Shown here in pieces: positions 1 to 8,811 of a stretch of DNA of 64,000 bases. The notes beneath the pieces are model-generated. The model had not been told where the DNA came from. It was given only the letters and a program-made list of their open reading frames with translations, and did no database searches. Origin of the DNA: CALCKU01 sp964534845. Lineage in GTDB: Bacteria; Pseudomonadota; Alphaproteobacteria; Caulobacterales; Maricaulaceae. The DNA is taken from contig CAZHPV010000009.1 of the NCBI GenBank assembly GCA_964534845.1, positions 1-64,000 of the forward strand, written 5' to 3'. A program made the position numbers and the translations under genes. Positions within the stretch are counted from its first letter, which is position 1, and the number at the start of each line of letters is the position of its first letter.

Positions 1-37
1 TTATAAAACATATACATAATGTGCTGGGAGACCTAAA

Positions 38-1459
38 ATGTCATATCTAAAAAAGGCTTTAAAGCCCTTAATCATACTGACTGTCTGTTTCCAGACATCC
101 TGCATAGCAAAAAACAGTCAAAAAAGCAAGGATTACGCCGATTCTCCTACCCAAAACCGCCAAGCGAGTGACCAGAATCCAGCATTCGCCAAAAATGTCA
201 TTATTTTCATTGGGGACGGCATGGGAGTGTCGACAATTACCGCCGCCCGTATCTTTGACGGACAATCTAAAGGCGGCAAGGGCGAAGATCATGCCCTCGC
301 CTTCGAAGATTTTGAACATCTGGCCTTGATTAAAACCTATAATTCCAACTCTCAAGTTCCCGACAGTGCCGGTACAGCCACAGCGATTTTTTCCGGTTAT
401 AAAACAAATATAGGCGCGATTAATGTCAAACCCGGCAAAAGCGCCCGAAATATGGTCATTTCAGACTGCGTACGCAAAAAATCCCCGCCCACACTCGCCC
501 AGAACGCTAAAAAGGCAGGCCTGTCCATCGGGATCGTCTCAACTACGCGCATTACACATGCAACGCCCGCGGCAACCTATGGTCATGCCGTATCCCGGAA
601 TTGGGAGGCGCAAGGGGATATAGACCCACGCGCAGCCAAAGCCGGATGCAAAAGCCTCGCCGATCAAATGTTGGCGGCACCGCTCGATATTATATTGGGC
701 GGCGGGAGCAAAAAATTCAGCCCCGAACAAATAGAAGACTGGCAAGGACGGGAAAACCATATCTTTGTTACGGATAAATCAGAACTCGGCGCAGCGCCTA
801 AAGACAAAACAGTCTTGGGACTGTTTAACGCCGACCATATGAGCTTCGAAGCCGATAGGTCTGACACACAAGAACCGTCTCTGGCCGATATGACAGCGTT
901 TGCTCTAGACGCACTCTCTGAACGTGAAACAGGCTATATTTTGATGGTCGAAGCCGGACGGGTCGATCACGCCCATCACGCCACGAATGCCTATCGTGCC
1001 TTGCGCGACATGCAGGCATTAAACGAAGCCGTGAAAGTCGCCAAAGAGCAGGCCGGCCAAGACACTCTGATTATGGTCACAGCGGACCACAGCCATGTCT
1101 TTACGATTGCGGGCTATCCTGTGCGCGGCAATCCAATTTTAGGGCTTGTCAAAAGCTTTGACCGGGAAACAGGCGAAATTGCCCAAACTTATGAAAAAGA
1201 CGCGGACGGCAAGCCTTATACCACGCTTGGCTATCATAACGGCCCCAATCCGCGCACGCATGAAAGCCATGTACTTACAGATAACGCGGTCCAAGCCAAA
1301 GACTTCAGGCAGCATTCTGCCGTTCATCTAAAATATGAAACCCATAGCGGGGAAGATGTTCCGCTCTATGCTCGAGGTCCGGGGGCCCACCGCGTTAAAG
1401 GGGTAATGGAACAAGATGAGATTTACAGGGTGATGACGCAAGCTCTGGGTTGGGAGTAA
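38..1459 (+). CDS. phoA: Alkaline phosphatase, PhoA family, exported
   Basis: Exported enzyme that releases phosphate from phosphomonoesters. A hydrophobic N-terminus (residues 1-22) ending at Cys22 suggests a signal peptide and possibly a lipoprotein, though the lipobox is not canonical. Visible active-site motifs are GDGMG at 59-63 (Asp60 metal ligand), nucleophile Ser110 in PDSAGTA, VEAGRVDHAHH at 304-314, TADHSH at 348-353, and a late His in ETHSGED. The positions that are Asp153 and Lys328 in the E. coli enzyme appear to be His here, the usual state outside enterics. The start is supported by GGGAG just upstream. It has no operon partner, and a bidirectional terminator follows. The family is very well supported; substrate range and phosphate regulation cannot be read from the sequence. 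Confidence 0.95.
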   Translation: MSYLKKALKPLIILTVCFQTSCIAKNSQKSKDYADSPTQNRQASDQNPAFAKNVIIFIGDGMGVSTITAARIFDGQSKGGKGEDHALAFEDFEHLALIKTYNSNSQVPDSAGTATAIFSGYKTNIGAINVKPGKSARNMVISDCVRKKSPPTLAQNAKKAGLSIGIVSTTRITHATPAATYGHAVSRNWEAQGDIDPRAAKAGCKSLADQMLAAPLDIILGGGSKKFSPEQIEDWQGRENHIFVTDKSELGAAPKDKTVLGLFNADHMSFEADRSDTQEPSLADMTAFALDALSERETGYILMVEAGRVDHAHHATNAYRALRDMQALNEAVKVAKEQAGQDTLIMVTADHSHVFTIAGYPVRGNPILGLVKSFDRETGEIAQTYEKDADGKPYTTLGYHNGPNPRTHESHVLTDNAVQAKDFRQHSAVHLKYETHSGEDVPLYARGPGAHRVKGVMEQDEIYRVMTQALGWE

Positions 1460-1462
1460 AAT

Positions 1463-1495
1463 ATTTAAAAACCCACAAAAGCGGGTTTTTTAAAT
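1463..1495. terminator. Bidirectional terminator between convergent genes
   Basis: An A-rich arm ending in CCC (1463-1474) pairs with GGG followed by a T run (1483-1495) around an 8-base loop. The A and T tracts on either side let it act for both the phosphatase gene and the convergent small secreted protein gene. Confidence 0.7.
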
Positions 1496-1510
1496 AACGT
1501 GCAACACTCT

Positions 1511-1828
1511 TCAGTCTTTTGTGGCGTATTGAACCGTTTTATCACTGTGAAAGGCCAGAACTGTATTCACGCGATTAAACTCGCAGGTTAAGTTAAACCC
1601 TTTCCCTGCAGAAGCCATATTGGGTATAGCCTCAAACTTAATCAGCCGATTGCCCACGCCTATTTCTTTCTTAAAACGCAACCGATAACCCTCCAATAGC
1701 CCTGGCGTCTGGGCAGACACTGCCGCCCGGCAAGCCGCGACATCACCTTGCGTAACCGCAAAACTTGGGGCAGCTATGGATGTAAATGCTGCAACTAGGA
1801 AGGCTGTAAATGTTTTTGTATATGACAT
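1511..1828 (-). CDS. Small secreted protein of unknown function
   Basis: A 105-residue protein with a clear cleavable signal peptide (about residues 1-24, ending near PSFAVTQ). The mature part has two cysteines, near GDVAACRAA and NLTCEFN, that could form a disulfide in the periplasm. I do not recognise the family. The start is well supported by AAGGAG six bases upstream of the ATG. It lies directly downstream of the AraC-type regulator gene on the same strand, separated by 136 bases. That gap contains a sequence closely resembling one upstream of the regulator itself, so this gene may be a target of that regulator (inference). Confidence 0.75.
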   Translation of the reverse strand: MSYTKTFTAFLVAAFTSIAAPSFAVTQGDVAACRAAVSAQTPGLLEGYRLRFKKEIGVGNRLIKFEAIPNMASAGKGFNLTCEFNRVNTVLAFHSDKTVQYATKD

Positions 1829-1912
1829 GTTTATCTCCTTAGATTGTCAAGCCCGAGCCAAACTGGCGTTGGGTATGATTGGAGATTGGCCAATTAAAAA
1901 AATAATATCTCG

Positions 1913-1957
1913 TCGATAGTAAAAAAGCCTGTTTGATTTCGAAATTGATAAGCGTTT
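1913..1957 (-). promoter_or_regulatory. Putative AraC-regulator operator, copy A
   Basis: This stretch upstream of the small secreted protein gene matches 3073-3117 upstream of the regulator gene without gaps over about 30 bases. Shared blocks are TCGAT, TAAAAA, CTG, TTGATTTC and AAA, followed by a GCGT block and a T run. Both copies keep the same orientation relative to the minus-strand genes they precede. A shared operator is inferred; binding by the neighbouring regulator is untested. Confidence 0.45.
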
Positions 1958-1964
1958 TTAAAAA

Positions 1965-3014
1965 TCAATCAGGGTTTTTGAGGAGTTTTTGTCTATATTG
2001 CGTTGGGGTCTGTCCTACCACATTACGAAAAGCGCGATTAAAAGGCGCAAGCGAGTTATAGCCATGGTCCAGCGCTATCGTCAGGACGGGTATGCGGCTA
2101 TTTTCTGGACGCCCAAACGCTCGCTTAATAGCGTCCACTCTATAGTGATTTATAAAGGTCGAAAAATTACGATAGCCAAGCCCGCTATTAATTAGGCTTC
2201 GCAAACGATGCTCCGGCGTTTTTAGATATTCAGCCAATTGCCGAATGGTTAATCCGGCTTCTTTATATTTGTGGTCAATTTCTATTGCCGTTATTAAGTC
2301 ATTGAGTAAGTGTTGATCTCGCGGATCTATGCCCGAGACGTCAGTAGGGTGATCAACCGGGGTTTCAAAAACCAACTTTTCGAGTTGCATTCGCATCAAC
2401 CAAATCACCCCCCATAGGGCGAGCGGGAAAATGATAATACAGCGCAAAGTCTGCAAAAAATCAGAATGGTTCTCGGCAAGCAAATTTTCGGCCGCTATCG
2501 CAGTTAGTGTTGCCGTAACTAACGCAAGAACGAAGAAGAGCCGAAACCGTCGGCGAGGCTCAACCAAATCATCTGATCTGCCCTTTAAGGCTACAAATAT
2601 CAAATGCCCCATTATACCAAGCGTCATTATATCCAAACCGTAATTTACCGCGGGGTGAAAATAATCAACGCCTTTTAGTTCCATAATCCGCGAGGGCAGC
2701 AGCATGAGACAACTAAATACCAATAAGACCCAATGCCACCACCTCAGACGAAAATTATCGTGGAACATGGCAAGACCTAACCACCAGATAAAAACAATAT
2801 TCCCCATATCGGCAAAACGGAAAAAAATGTGAATGGGGCGAGGTAGTTTAAAGGCATCACTTACCGTTGTAAGTAGCAGAGCGGCAATGGAAAACGTCAC
2901 TAGGAATATATAAATTGCAATCCCTGACCTTTTCCTGTCGCGTATAGATAAACACCCCATCAACAATAACAATGTCACAGACCCATACCGCAGTAGCACA
3001 TCAAGAATTAACAT
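1965..3014 (-). CDS. Membrane-embedded AraC-family transcriptional regulator
   Basis: A 349-residue protein. The first ~210 residues hold about seven hydrophobic segments. They are followed by a short cytoplasmic linker and a C-terminal AraC-type double helix-turn-helix (about residues 240-345, with LTIRQLAEYL and FNRAFRNVVGQTPTQYR, the usual second-helix signature). It is likely a one-component regulator that senses a signal in or across the membrane. I chose the ATG at 3014 because AGGAGGGG sits just upstream; the start nine codons earlier has no comparable site. A possible operator repeat lies upstream of this gene and again upstream of the next gene, suggesting autoregulation plus control of the small secreted protein. 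The ligand is unknown. Confidence 0.85.
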   Translation of the reverse strand: MLILDVLLRYGSVTLLLLMGCLSIRDRKRSGIAIYIFLVTFSIAALLLTTVSDAFKLPRPIHIFFRFADMGNIVFIWWLGLAMFHDNFRLRWWHWVLLVFSCLMLLPSRIMELKGVDYFHPAVNYGLDIMTLGIMGHLIFVALKGRSDDLVEPRRRFRLFFVLALVTATLTAIAAENLLAENHSDFLQTLRCIIIFPLALWGVIWLMRMQLEKLVFETPVDHPTDVSGIDPRDQHLLNDLITAIEIDHKYKEAGLTIRQLAEYLKTPEHRLRSLINSGLGYRNFSTFINHYRVDAIKRAFGRPENSRIPVLTIALDHGYNSLAPFNRAFRNVVGQTPTQYRQKLLKNPD

Positions 3015-3072
3015 GACCCCTCCTCTGGCTGAGTATGACACAAAGTCGAGAGAGTTTTGAAAATAATGCTGA

Positions 3073-3117
3073 TCGATTATAAAAATCTCTGATTGATTTC
3101 AAAAGAGAGGCGTATTT
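3073..3117 (-). promoter_or_regulatory. Putative AraC-regulator operator, copy B
   Basis: This is the second copy of the conserved TCGAT / TAAAAA / CTG / TTGATTTC / AAA block, 59 bases upstream of the regulator's chosen start codon. Together with the copy at 1913-1957 it suggests autoregulation. The evidence is sequence similarity only. Confidence 0.45.
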
Positions 3118-3488
3118 TTGCTATCAACTTTCACTGAGAATCTCTTATTTAGAGACCGTCTTATGCAGTGTAATGAGTTTACCGCCCTAACAATCCGACA
3201 TGTGAACACCAATCAACCCGAGAGGACTGGACCCCCGCCACACAACCAAGACAAACAATCCGCGCCGGAATAGCTTGCCATGCCTGTAAACTCACATGCC
3301 GAACACGGCCAACATATCAGGCAAGCCCCGCAATTAAAAATGCGAGGCGCAGCAAACAAGATTAATTATCATTTAGGTTACGCGCTGTCTAAGGGATGCG
3401 CTATGGCTGAGAAGCGGACAAAGCGCCTTTACAATCTACCCCCCCTTTCCTAGCCTGTTGTCACCGCCCACATAGAAAACCCAAAGCC
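3118..3488. other. Non-coding gap, possible long-range inverted repeat
   Basis: No credible coding sequence is seen on either strand. A 7-base inverted pair, GCTTGCC at 3273-3279 and GGCAAGC at 3320-3326, flanks about 40 bases. It is followed by a small CGCA/TGCG hairpin near 3330. These could belong to an untranslated leader or small RNA, but they are short enough to be chance. Promoters for the divergent regulator and TraB/GumN genes presumably lie here. Confidence 0.3.
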
Positions 3489-4517
3489 ATGACATTACTC
3501 GCACGACGCCTCATCCTAACCACAATATTAGGGGCCATGACTGCCGCCGCAGCCTGCCAAGACAAGACAGCAGATACCGCGAATCTGCAAAAATCTGAAC
3601 CTGTAATTCAGACGCAGCTCCCACAGGATGACGACGTCAGTAAAGACGAATTAAGCGCCATAATAAAAGACACCCTCGTAAAAGCCAAAGCAACGCAAGG
3701 TGCGGGCACACCGAAAATGTGGCGCTATGCTGATGACGATACCACGGTCTTTCTATTCGGGACGGTGCACATATTAAAACCGGAGCGCAAATGGCAAGAC
3801 GACACGCTTCGGGCGGCCTTTGAGAAAGCCGATACGGTTATCCTTGAAGCCGATGTCAAAAGCCCAGAGAATGCAAAAGTGCTCCAGCAGCTCATCGCGC
3901 AACATGGTGTGTTTACAGATGGCGGCACACTAAGCCGCGCCATGAATGATCAAGACAGACAAATCGTAAAACAAGCCCTGAGCGCCCAAAACATACCCTT
4001 AGAGGCCGTTGATGCCATGAAACCCTGGATGGTTAGTATTCAATTGACCCTCTTGCAAATGCTCAAATCCGGTTATGATCCGAACTCAGGGGTTGAACAA
4101 TATTTTTTAAACCACCCGGAGATTAAAGATAAAAAGCTCGCCTATCTCGAATCTGTAGAAACCCAGATTAATGCCTTGAGTAAGGCCTCTCTGGAAGATC
4201 AGATCCAAGGCCTACTTGCGACAATCAGCACATTAGAGCTCGGCCCGCAATATTTAGATACGCTTGTTGACGAATGGGCGGACGGGGATATTCAGGGCAT
4301 TGGGGCGATGATATCCAACCCTGCCCTTTATGGCTCTAAATCGGCCTATGATAGCCTTCTGACAGACCGTAATCGAAACTGGTTACCTCTCTTACAAGCA
4401 CTCCTGAATGAACCCGGCACTAAATTTGTCGCAGTAGGCACAGCTCACCTCGCCGGGCCTGATAGCGTGGTCAAAATGCTAAAAGAAGAGGGCGTAAACG
4501 TCACGCCGGTAAATTAA
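3489..4517 (+). CDS. TraB/GumN family lipoprotein
   Basis: A 342-residue exported protein. The N-terminal hydrophobic stretch ends at Cys23 (TAAAACQ), consistent with a lipoprotein. The TraB/GumN domain covers most of the rest. It shows the N-terminal FLFGTVHILKPE motif (about 88-99), DAMKPWM (about 176-182) and a C-terminal FVAVGTAHLAGPDS motif, the paired GTxH signatures of this family. The family is related to Tiki-type metalloproteases, and the two His-containing motifs are the expected metal-binding positions; the substrate is unknown. A paralogue lies at 47175-48155 in this window. The gene stands alone, divergent from the AraC regulator. Confidence 0.85.
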   Translation: MTLLARRLILTTILGAMTAAAACQDKTADTANLQKSEPVIQTQLPQDDDVSKDELSAIIKDTLVKAKATQGAGTPKMWRYADDDTTVFLFGTVHILKPERKWQDDTLRAAFEKADTVILEADVKSPENAKVLQQLIAQHGVFTDGGTLSRAMNDQDRQIVKQALSAQNIPLEAVDAMKPWMVSIQLTLLQMLKSGYDPNSGVEQYFLNHPEIKDKKLAYLESVETQINALSKASLEDQIQGLLATISTLELGPQYLDTLVDEWADGDIQGIGAMISNPALYGSKSAYDSLLTDRNRNWLPLLQALLNEPGTKFVAVGTAHLAGPDSVVKMLKEEGVNVTPVN

Positions 4518-4539
4518 GTTAACGCGCCGGTCTCGCTAC

Positions 4540-5658
4540 CTACCACACAAAACGTGCATCTATCACATCTTCCATAACCATCTCCGCCAAGACCTCGCCG
4601 GAGCCCGCAGATAACGTCCAGCCCATATGGCCGTGGCCACAATTCACCCAGAGGCGCGGGATAGCTGTGCGGCCAATAAAAGGGCGGCCCAGTGCACTCA
4701 TCGGGCGTTGTCCTTCCCAGACGCGAATAGGGTCTCCCAAGGCCTTCATTAATTCCGGTGATATCTCGCCCCATGTTGAAAGCAAGGCTTTAGCACTCTT
4801 TGCGCCTACCGTGCCGGAGAGGCGAATATGGTCTTCATAAAAACTCAGCGCAGAATGGCTCGCTGCGTCCATAATCGGCACTTGGGGTAAGTCTAGCGCC
4901 TCAAACTGAGCCGTTCTTGCGAAGTTTAACGCATAACCCGTAACAGGATAAACGGGCATATCCAGACCCAGCGGCCGGAGCAAAGCCGCGCTTTCCGAAC
5001 CTGCCGCCACGAGAATATGGTCAGCCTCAAAACGGTCGCCGTTACACTGAATACCGCGCACAGACAGGCCACGTTTTTCGAGCTGTACATTTTCGGCATT
5101 ATAGATGAAATTGACCGCACCGCTCGCCCTTAATTCGGCCTCTAAAGCCCGACAATAGGCATAAGCATCCCCAAAGCCATCTTGCGGGAAAAATAGGCTG
5201 GCTTTACGAAAGGGGCGGCTCGCCACGGGTACAGCCGCGCAGTCTACCCCGTCTGCCTTATACTGATTTAAAGCCCGCTTGGCCTCGTCACGGGAGCTAT
5301 AAAGTTTATAACACCCTTTAGGCGTGACCGTCTTCATGCCAAAGCGCTTCATCTTTTCAGCAATAAGCGGTTTTGAGATTTGGGCCAGATCCAGCACGCT
5401 GGCCGTAAGTGCGGCGCGGCTTTGGGCGTAAGCTGCAGGCTTATAGTGACCGAAATATTGACGCGGTAACATCCACGGACTTGCCTGACTGGGATGGCGC
5501 ATACCGGAATTTGAAAAGCTAGCGCCCATGGCTGGGCCGCTACGGCGCTCAATAACCGTCACATATGCGCCCCGCTTTGCAAGGCTATGCGCACTCGAGA
5601 GGCCGATAAGTCCGGCGCCCACAATGAGAATATGGGGTTTATGCGATATTTTCGTCAT
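4540..5658 (-). CDS. dadA: FAD-dependent D-amino acid dehydrogenase-like oxidase
   Basis: A 372-residue flavoprotein of the DadA/glycine-oxidase (DAO) family, which deaminates D-amino acids or related amines to keto acids. The FAD-binding Rossmann motif LIVGAGLIGLSSAHSL lies near residues 11-26, followed by IERRSGPAMGASFSNSG, typical of DadA. The C-terminal CGHGHMGWTLSAGSG motif is the family's FAD-contacting end. The reading frame extends 60 codons upstream, but that would overlap the divergent efp gene and adds non-homologous residues, so I use the ATG at 5658 next to the Rossmann fold. It is somewhat shorter than typical DadA (about 410-430), so a related amine oxidase remains possible. 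Confidence 0.85.
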   Translation of the reverse strand: MTKISHKPHILIVGAGLIGLSSAHSLAKRGAYVTVIERRSGPAMGASFSNSGMRHPSQASPWMLPRQYFGHYKPAAYAQSRAALTASVLDLAQISKPLIAEKMKRFGMKTVTPKGCYKLYSSRDEAKRALNQYKADGVDCAAVPVASRPFRKASLFFPQDGFGDAYAYCRALEAELRASGAVNFIYNAENVQLEKRGLSVRGIQCNGDRFEADHILVAAGSESAALLRPLGLDMPVYPVTGYALNFARTAQFEALDLPQVPIMDAASHSALSFYEDHIRLSGTVGAKSAKALLSTWGEISPELMKALGDPIRVWEGQRPMSALGRPFIGRTAIPRLWVNCGHGHMGWTLSAGSGEVLAEMVMEDVIDARFVW

Positions 5659-5794
5659 AGCTGCGGGCTTATAGCAACTCCAGTGCGGCTGAAAAGGCTC
5701 AAAGTGATTGCCGTATATGAATTGCACTGTTATGACGCGCCAGATGAAATTTTTTGATCCCATTTTGCGATCATCATCATGAAAGGCCGCCAAT

Positions 5795-6358
5795 ATGAAA
5801 ATGAACGGAAATGAAATAAAACCGGGAAACATTATCAAGCATCAGGATACGCTGTGGGTGGCCGTAAAATGCAATGCGGTTAAGCCCGGTAAGGGCGGAG
5901 CCTTTAATCAGGTCGAGCTTAAAAATCTCCTAGACGGTCGCAAGCTCAATGAGCGTTTTCGGGCCGCAGAAACCGTAGAGCGCGTGAGGCTCGATCAGAA
6001 ATCGCATACATATCTCTATGCCGAAGGTGATATGTTGGTCTTTATGAATTCAGAGACTTATGAGCAGATACATCTGGAAACAAGTTTTATCGGGGACCGC
6101 GCCAAATTCCTCAATGACGGTATGGCCGTTGAACTGGAGTTTTACGAAGAGCGGCCGATTTCGGTCGCCCTGCCCGATCAGGTCATCTTGGCTGTTGCTG
6201 AAACCGAACCCGTTGTAAAAGGACAGACAGCGGCGAATTCCTATAAACCTGCAACATTAGAGAACGGGGTGCGCACAACTGTACCGCCCTTTATCAATGA
6301 AGGCGAACGCCTGATTATCAATACCGAAGACGGTTCATATATTAAACGAGCTGATTAA
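5795..6358 (+). CDS. efp: Translation elongation factor P
   Basis: A 187-residue EF-P with the standard three beta-barrel domains. It binds ribosomes stalled at proline runs and promotes peptide bond formation. The tip loop VKPGKGGAF carries Lys33, equivalent to Lys34 of E. coli EF-P, the residue lysylated by EpmA/EpmB. The modifying genes are not in the window. The C-terminal domain motif (TVPPFINEGERLIINTEDG) is intact. A second ATG two codons in is a possible start. It overlaps the following phosphatase gene by one base (TAATG), so the two are translationally coupled. Confidence 0.97.
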   Translation: MKMNGNEIKPGNIIKHQDTLWVAVKCNAVKPGKGGAFNQVELKNLLDGRKLNERFRAAETVERVRLDQKSHTYLYAEGDMLVFMNSETYEQIHLETSFIGDRAKFLNDGMAVELEFYEERPISVALPDQVILAVAETEPVVKGQTAANSYKPATLENGVRTTVPPFINEGERLIINTEDGSYIKRAD

Positions 6359-7170
6359 TGTCCTCACCTGTCATGGCCGTTATGCAAAATGCGGCCCGAA
6401 AAGCCTCCAGAGGTCTCTTACGAGATTTCGGCGAAATAGAGCATTTACAAATTTCCCGCAAAGGGCCTGCGGATTTTGTCTCCCGTGCCGATAAAAAGTC
6501 CGAAGAAGTTATTTTCGAAAACCTTCAACGCGACCGCCCCGGCTATGGTTTTTTAATGGAAGAAGGCGGCGAGGTTAAAGGGACAGATAAAACACATCGT
6601 TTTATCATTGATCCGCTAGACGGTACGACAAATTATCTGCACGGTATTCCGCACTTCGCGATTTCAATAGCCCTTGAGCGGACTTTAGAGGATGAAAAGC
6701 CTGAGATAGTGGCTGGAATTGTCTATAATCCTATTACAGATGAAATGTTCTTTGCTGAAAAGGGCAAAGGCGCCTTTTTAAATGACGGCACACGCGGGGG
6801 AGCCGATAGACGCTTGCGACCCGGTCGCCGTGATATATTTTCCGAAAGCCTCTTTGCCACGGGTATCCCGTTTTTAGGCCGTCCGGGACATGCGAAATTT
6901 CTAAAAGAGTTACATCAAGTCATGGGCGCAAGTTCTGGGGTTAGACGGCTCGGCTCGGCTGCACTAGATCTTGTCTGGACAGCCGCAGGACGTTTTGACG
7001 GATTTTGGGAACGCGGCTTATCGGTATGGGATATTGCAGCGGGTGTGATGATCGCACGCGAGGCCGGCCTGATGGTTGAAAGCCTTTCAGGAGGCGACGT
7101 ATTAGAGAGCTGTGATGTGATTTGCGCCAATGCTGAGTTAATGGACCAGCTTAAGGACAAGGTCGGGTAA
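6358..7170 (+). CDS. suhB: Inositol monophosphatase family protein
   Basis: A 270-residue magnesium-dependent phosphatase of the IMPase/SuhB family. Signature motifs are visible: the metal-binding Glu in MEEGGE (about 67-72), IDPLDGTTNYLHG (about 83-95, the DPxDGT core), and the late WDIAAG (about 220-225). The length is normal for the family. Substrates in bacteria include inositol-1-phosphate and related sugar phosphates. E. coli SuhB also acts in rRNA transcription complexes, but that role cannot be inferred here. Coupled start with efp (one-base overlap). Confidence 0.9.
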   Translation: MSSPVMAVMQNAARKASRGLLRDFGEIEHLQISRKGPADFVSRADKKSEEVIFENLQRDRPGYGFLMEEGGEVKGTDKTHRFIIDPLDGTTNYLHGIPHFAISIALERTLEDEKPEIVAGIVYNPITDEMFFAEKGKGAFLNDGTRGGADRRLRPGRRDIFSESLFATGIPFLGRPGHAKFLKELHQVMGASSGVRRLGSAALDLVWTAAGRFDGFWERGLSVWDIAAGVMIAREAGLMVESLSGGDVLESCDVICANAELMDQLKDKVG

Positions 7171-7177
7171 TGGAAAT

Positions 7178-7199
7178 CCGGCTAATCAAGCCGTTTTCT
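7178..7199 (+). terminator. Terminator after efp-suhB
   Basis: CGGCT (7179-7183) and AGCCG (7189-7193) form a short stem around AATCA, followed by a T-rich run. It overlaps the 3' end of the convergent glycosyltransferase gene. Confidence 0.6.
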
Positions 7200-8211
7200 T
7201 TGCTTCACATTCGCGCTGTAATTGAGCCTTTAGGGCTGTCGCCCCATATATTTTAGGACGGAATTTTTCATACCATAAAACTTTGCCGGCGCCTTCGGCC
7301 ATTTTACGCATACAAATAATATAGTTTTCATGACCTAGCATTCGGTAAAATGCGGCCATAGGCGCAAACAGGCAAAATTGAATCATGCCGATAAGCGTCC
7401 ACCGCATGAGCCCTAATAGATTAAAATTATTCGGGTCCGCGCATATTCGACTTGGCCCTTGACCATAAGCAAAACTGCGAACGCGAATATACTCATGGTT
7501 CATACGCCAGTTTTCGACGTTCTCCGTAGCATGGGTCTCGCGCGTCCAGGCAATCTTGGTCCCCTGAGATTGTAATTGAGAGAAAAGAAGATCGTCTTCC
7601 CCCCCCGTTTCATTTGCATGCGGATTAAATGGCGGTTCGGGTAGATCACATTTTTTCAAATCCAATAGGGAGTTTCCGCACCCAAAAAAGTCTGAAACAA
7701 GTCCGTTTTCTTCCTGATCAATATCGCGCGAAAAAAAGTCTAGGCATTGTTCTTTATGAACGGGCGTGAGATCGCTTTGGGCATATGTCGGACAAAAGGC
7801 CAAGCCTGCCCCTGTTTCTTCCATTATTTCCAACAGGGAGGAAAGCCAGCTATCGGTTACAAACTGATCATCATCTAAAAAAGCCAGATAACGGCCCCGT
7901 GCCTGAGCGACAGCCATATTTCGGGCATTAGCCACCCCAGGAACCGAGGCATGAACGAATATGACCGGAAATTCAGATTCTGCAGCGAAGCTGGTTACGA
8001 AGCTTTTTGCGCTGGCTTCCGGGTCGTTATCCGACACGATGATTTCAATCGGTCGGTCACCCGCACTTTGCCCCCTCAAACTATCAAGGGCAGTTTTTAG
8101 TCCCTTAGGACGCCTAAAGGTCGGAACAATGATCGACACGCCTTCATCCCAGAATTCAGTGCTATCCGACGATGTCTGACCATCAAAATATAATTTGGCA
8201 TTCGACACCAT
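7186..8211 (-). CDS. Glycosyltransferase family 2
   Basis: A 341-residue GT-A fold glycosyltransferase. The nucleotide-sugar-binding start VSIIVPTFRRPKGL (about 26-39), the VSDNDPE segment and the metal-binding AFLDDDQF motif (about 114-121) are all present. A late GGEDDLLFSQL segment fits the catalytic acidic region. A hydrophobic stretch near residues 275-290 suggests membrane association. It probably transfers a sugar in cell-surface polysaccharide or glycolipid synthesis, but no polysaccharide cluster surrounds it, so the acceptor is unknown. AAGGGA upstream supports the ATG. Confidence 0.88.
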   Translation of the reverse strand: MVSNAKLYFDGQTSSDSTEFWDEGVSIIVPTFRRPKGLKTALDSLRGQSAGDRPIEIIVSDNDPEASAKSFVTSFAAESEFPVIFVHASVPGVANARNMAVAQARGRYLAFLDDDQFVTDSWLSSLLEIMEETGAGLAFCPTYAQSDLTPVHKEQCLDFFSRDIDQEENGLVSDFFGCGNSLLDLKKCDLPEPPFNPHANETGGEDDLLFSQLQSQGTKIAWTRETHATENVENWRMNHEYIRVRSFAYGQGPSRICADPNNFNLLGLMRWTLIGMIQFCLFAPMAAFYRMLGHENYIICMRKMAEGAGKVLWYEKFRPKIYGATALKAQLQRECEAKKTA

Positions 8212-8538
8212 TCGTTTCTTCCCTTATTGGCACTTATATAAGCCGTCCGTAAGGGATATGCAGCATTCATACCAATAACGGCTAAGCCCCCATAAAACAT
8301 GGAAATTTTTGCACGGCGCTAAATGGCGAACACGAAGCTGTTACCGGTCGCTCACAATCCGGTCACGACCAGTTTTATTGTATGTGTTTAAGATTTTTGC
8401 TTTATCTTGATCATCTCTTCTCCCCTTTAAGAGATAAACGGCAAATAAGTACCCCCCTTTACTTAATTTGCACTCACTCGCGGGATTGGACTGTTTTTAT
8501 CAGTTCAATCCTGCACTTTCTCCCCGCATTAAGGGAAA
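8212..8538. other. Non-coding gap upstream of the glycosyltransferase
   Basis: I see no supported gene. A 78-codon open frame at 8382-8618 begins here, but its composition (many Leu, Ser and His) and overlap with a better small frame argue against it. The region probably holds divergent promoters; I could not place convincing -35/-10 boxes. Confidence 0.3.
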
Positions 8539-8730
8539 ATGACAAAGGCTATACCGATGCCCAAAAACAGAGATACACAAAACTCACCCTTGGCAGAAAG
8601 CAAAATCCGTACCCTTAAACATGATATAAAGCGCTTTTCAAAAGCGTGTCGGTCCGAATGGTCACGCCCGATAGACTTTGTGAACCTATCAGAGGCGCAA
8701 GTGAGACTTAAAAATTTACAGGCAGCCTAA
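8539..8730 (+). CDS. Possible small basic protein, unknown
   Basis: A 63-residue, lysine- and arginine-rich frame with a plausible ribosome-binding site (AAGGG four bases before the ATG). The middle (about residues 20-40) could form an amphipathic basic helix. I do not recognise a family. An in-frame ATG at codon 7 is an alternative start. Support is limited to the binding site and the protein-like composition. Confidence 0.4.
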   Translation: MTKAIPMPKNRDTQNSPLAESKIRTLKHDIKRFSKACRSEWSRPIDFVNLSEAQVRLKNLQAA

Positions 8731-8811
8731 CGAACATCATCGAAAAGCCTGCCGGTTTGCAATGTGCTGATATAAAGATAGACCTATAAAAAACGGTTCT
8801 AATTTATCCGT

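Noticed and set aside
5659..5838. N-terminal extension of the DadA-like frame
   Set aside because: It would overlap the divergent efp gene and precedes the FAD-binding motif with unrelated sequence.
8382..8618. 78-codon open frame
   Set aside because: It overlaps a frame with a better ribosome-binding site and has an unlikely amino acid composition.
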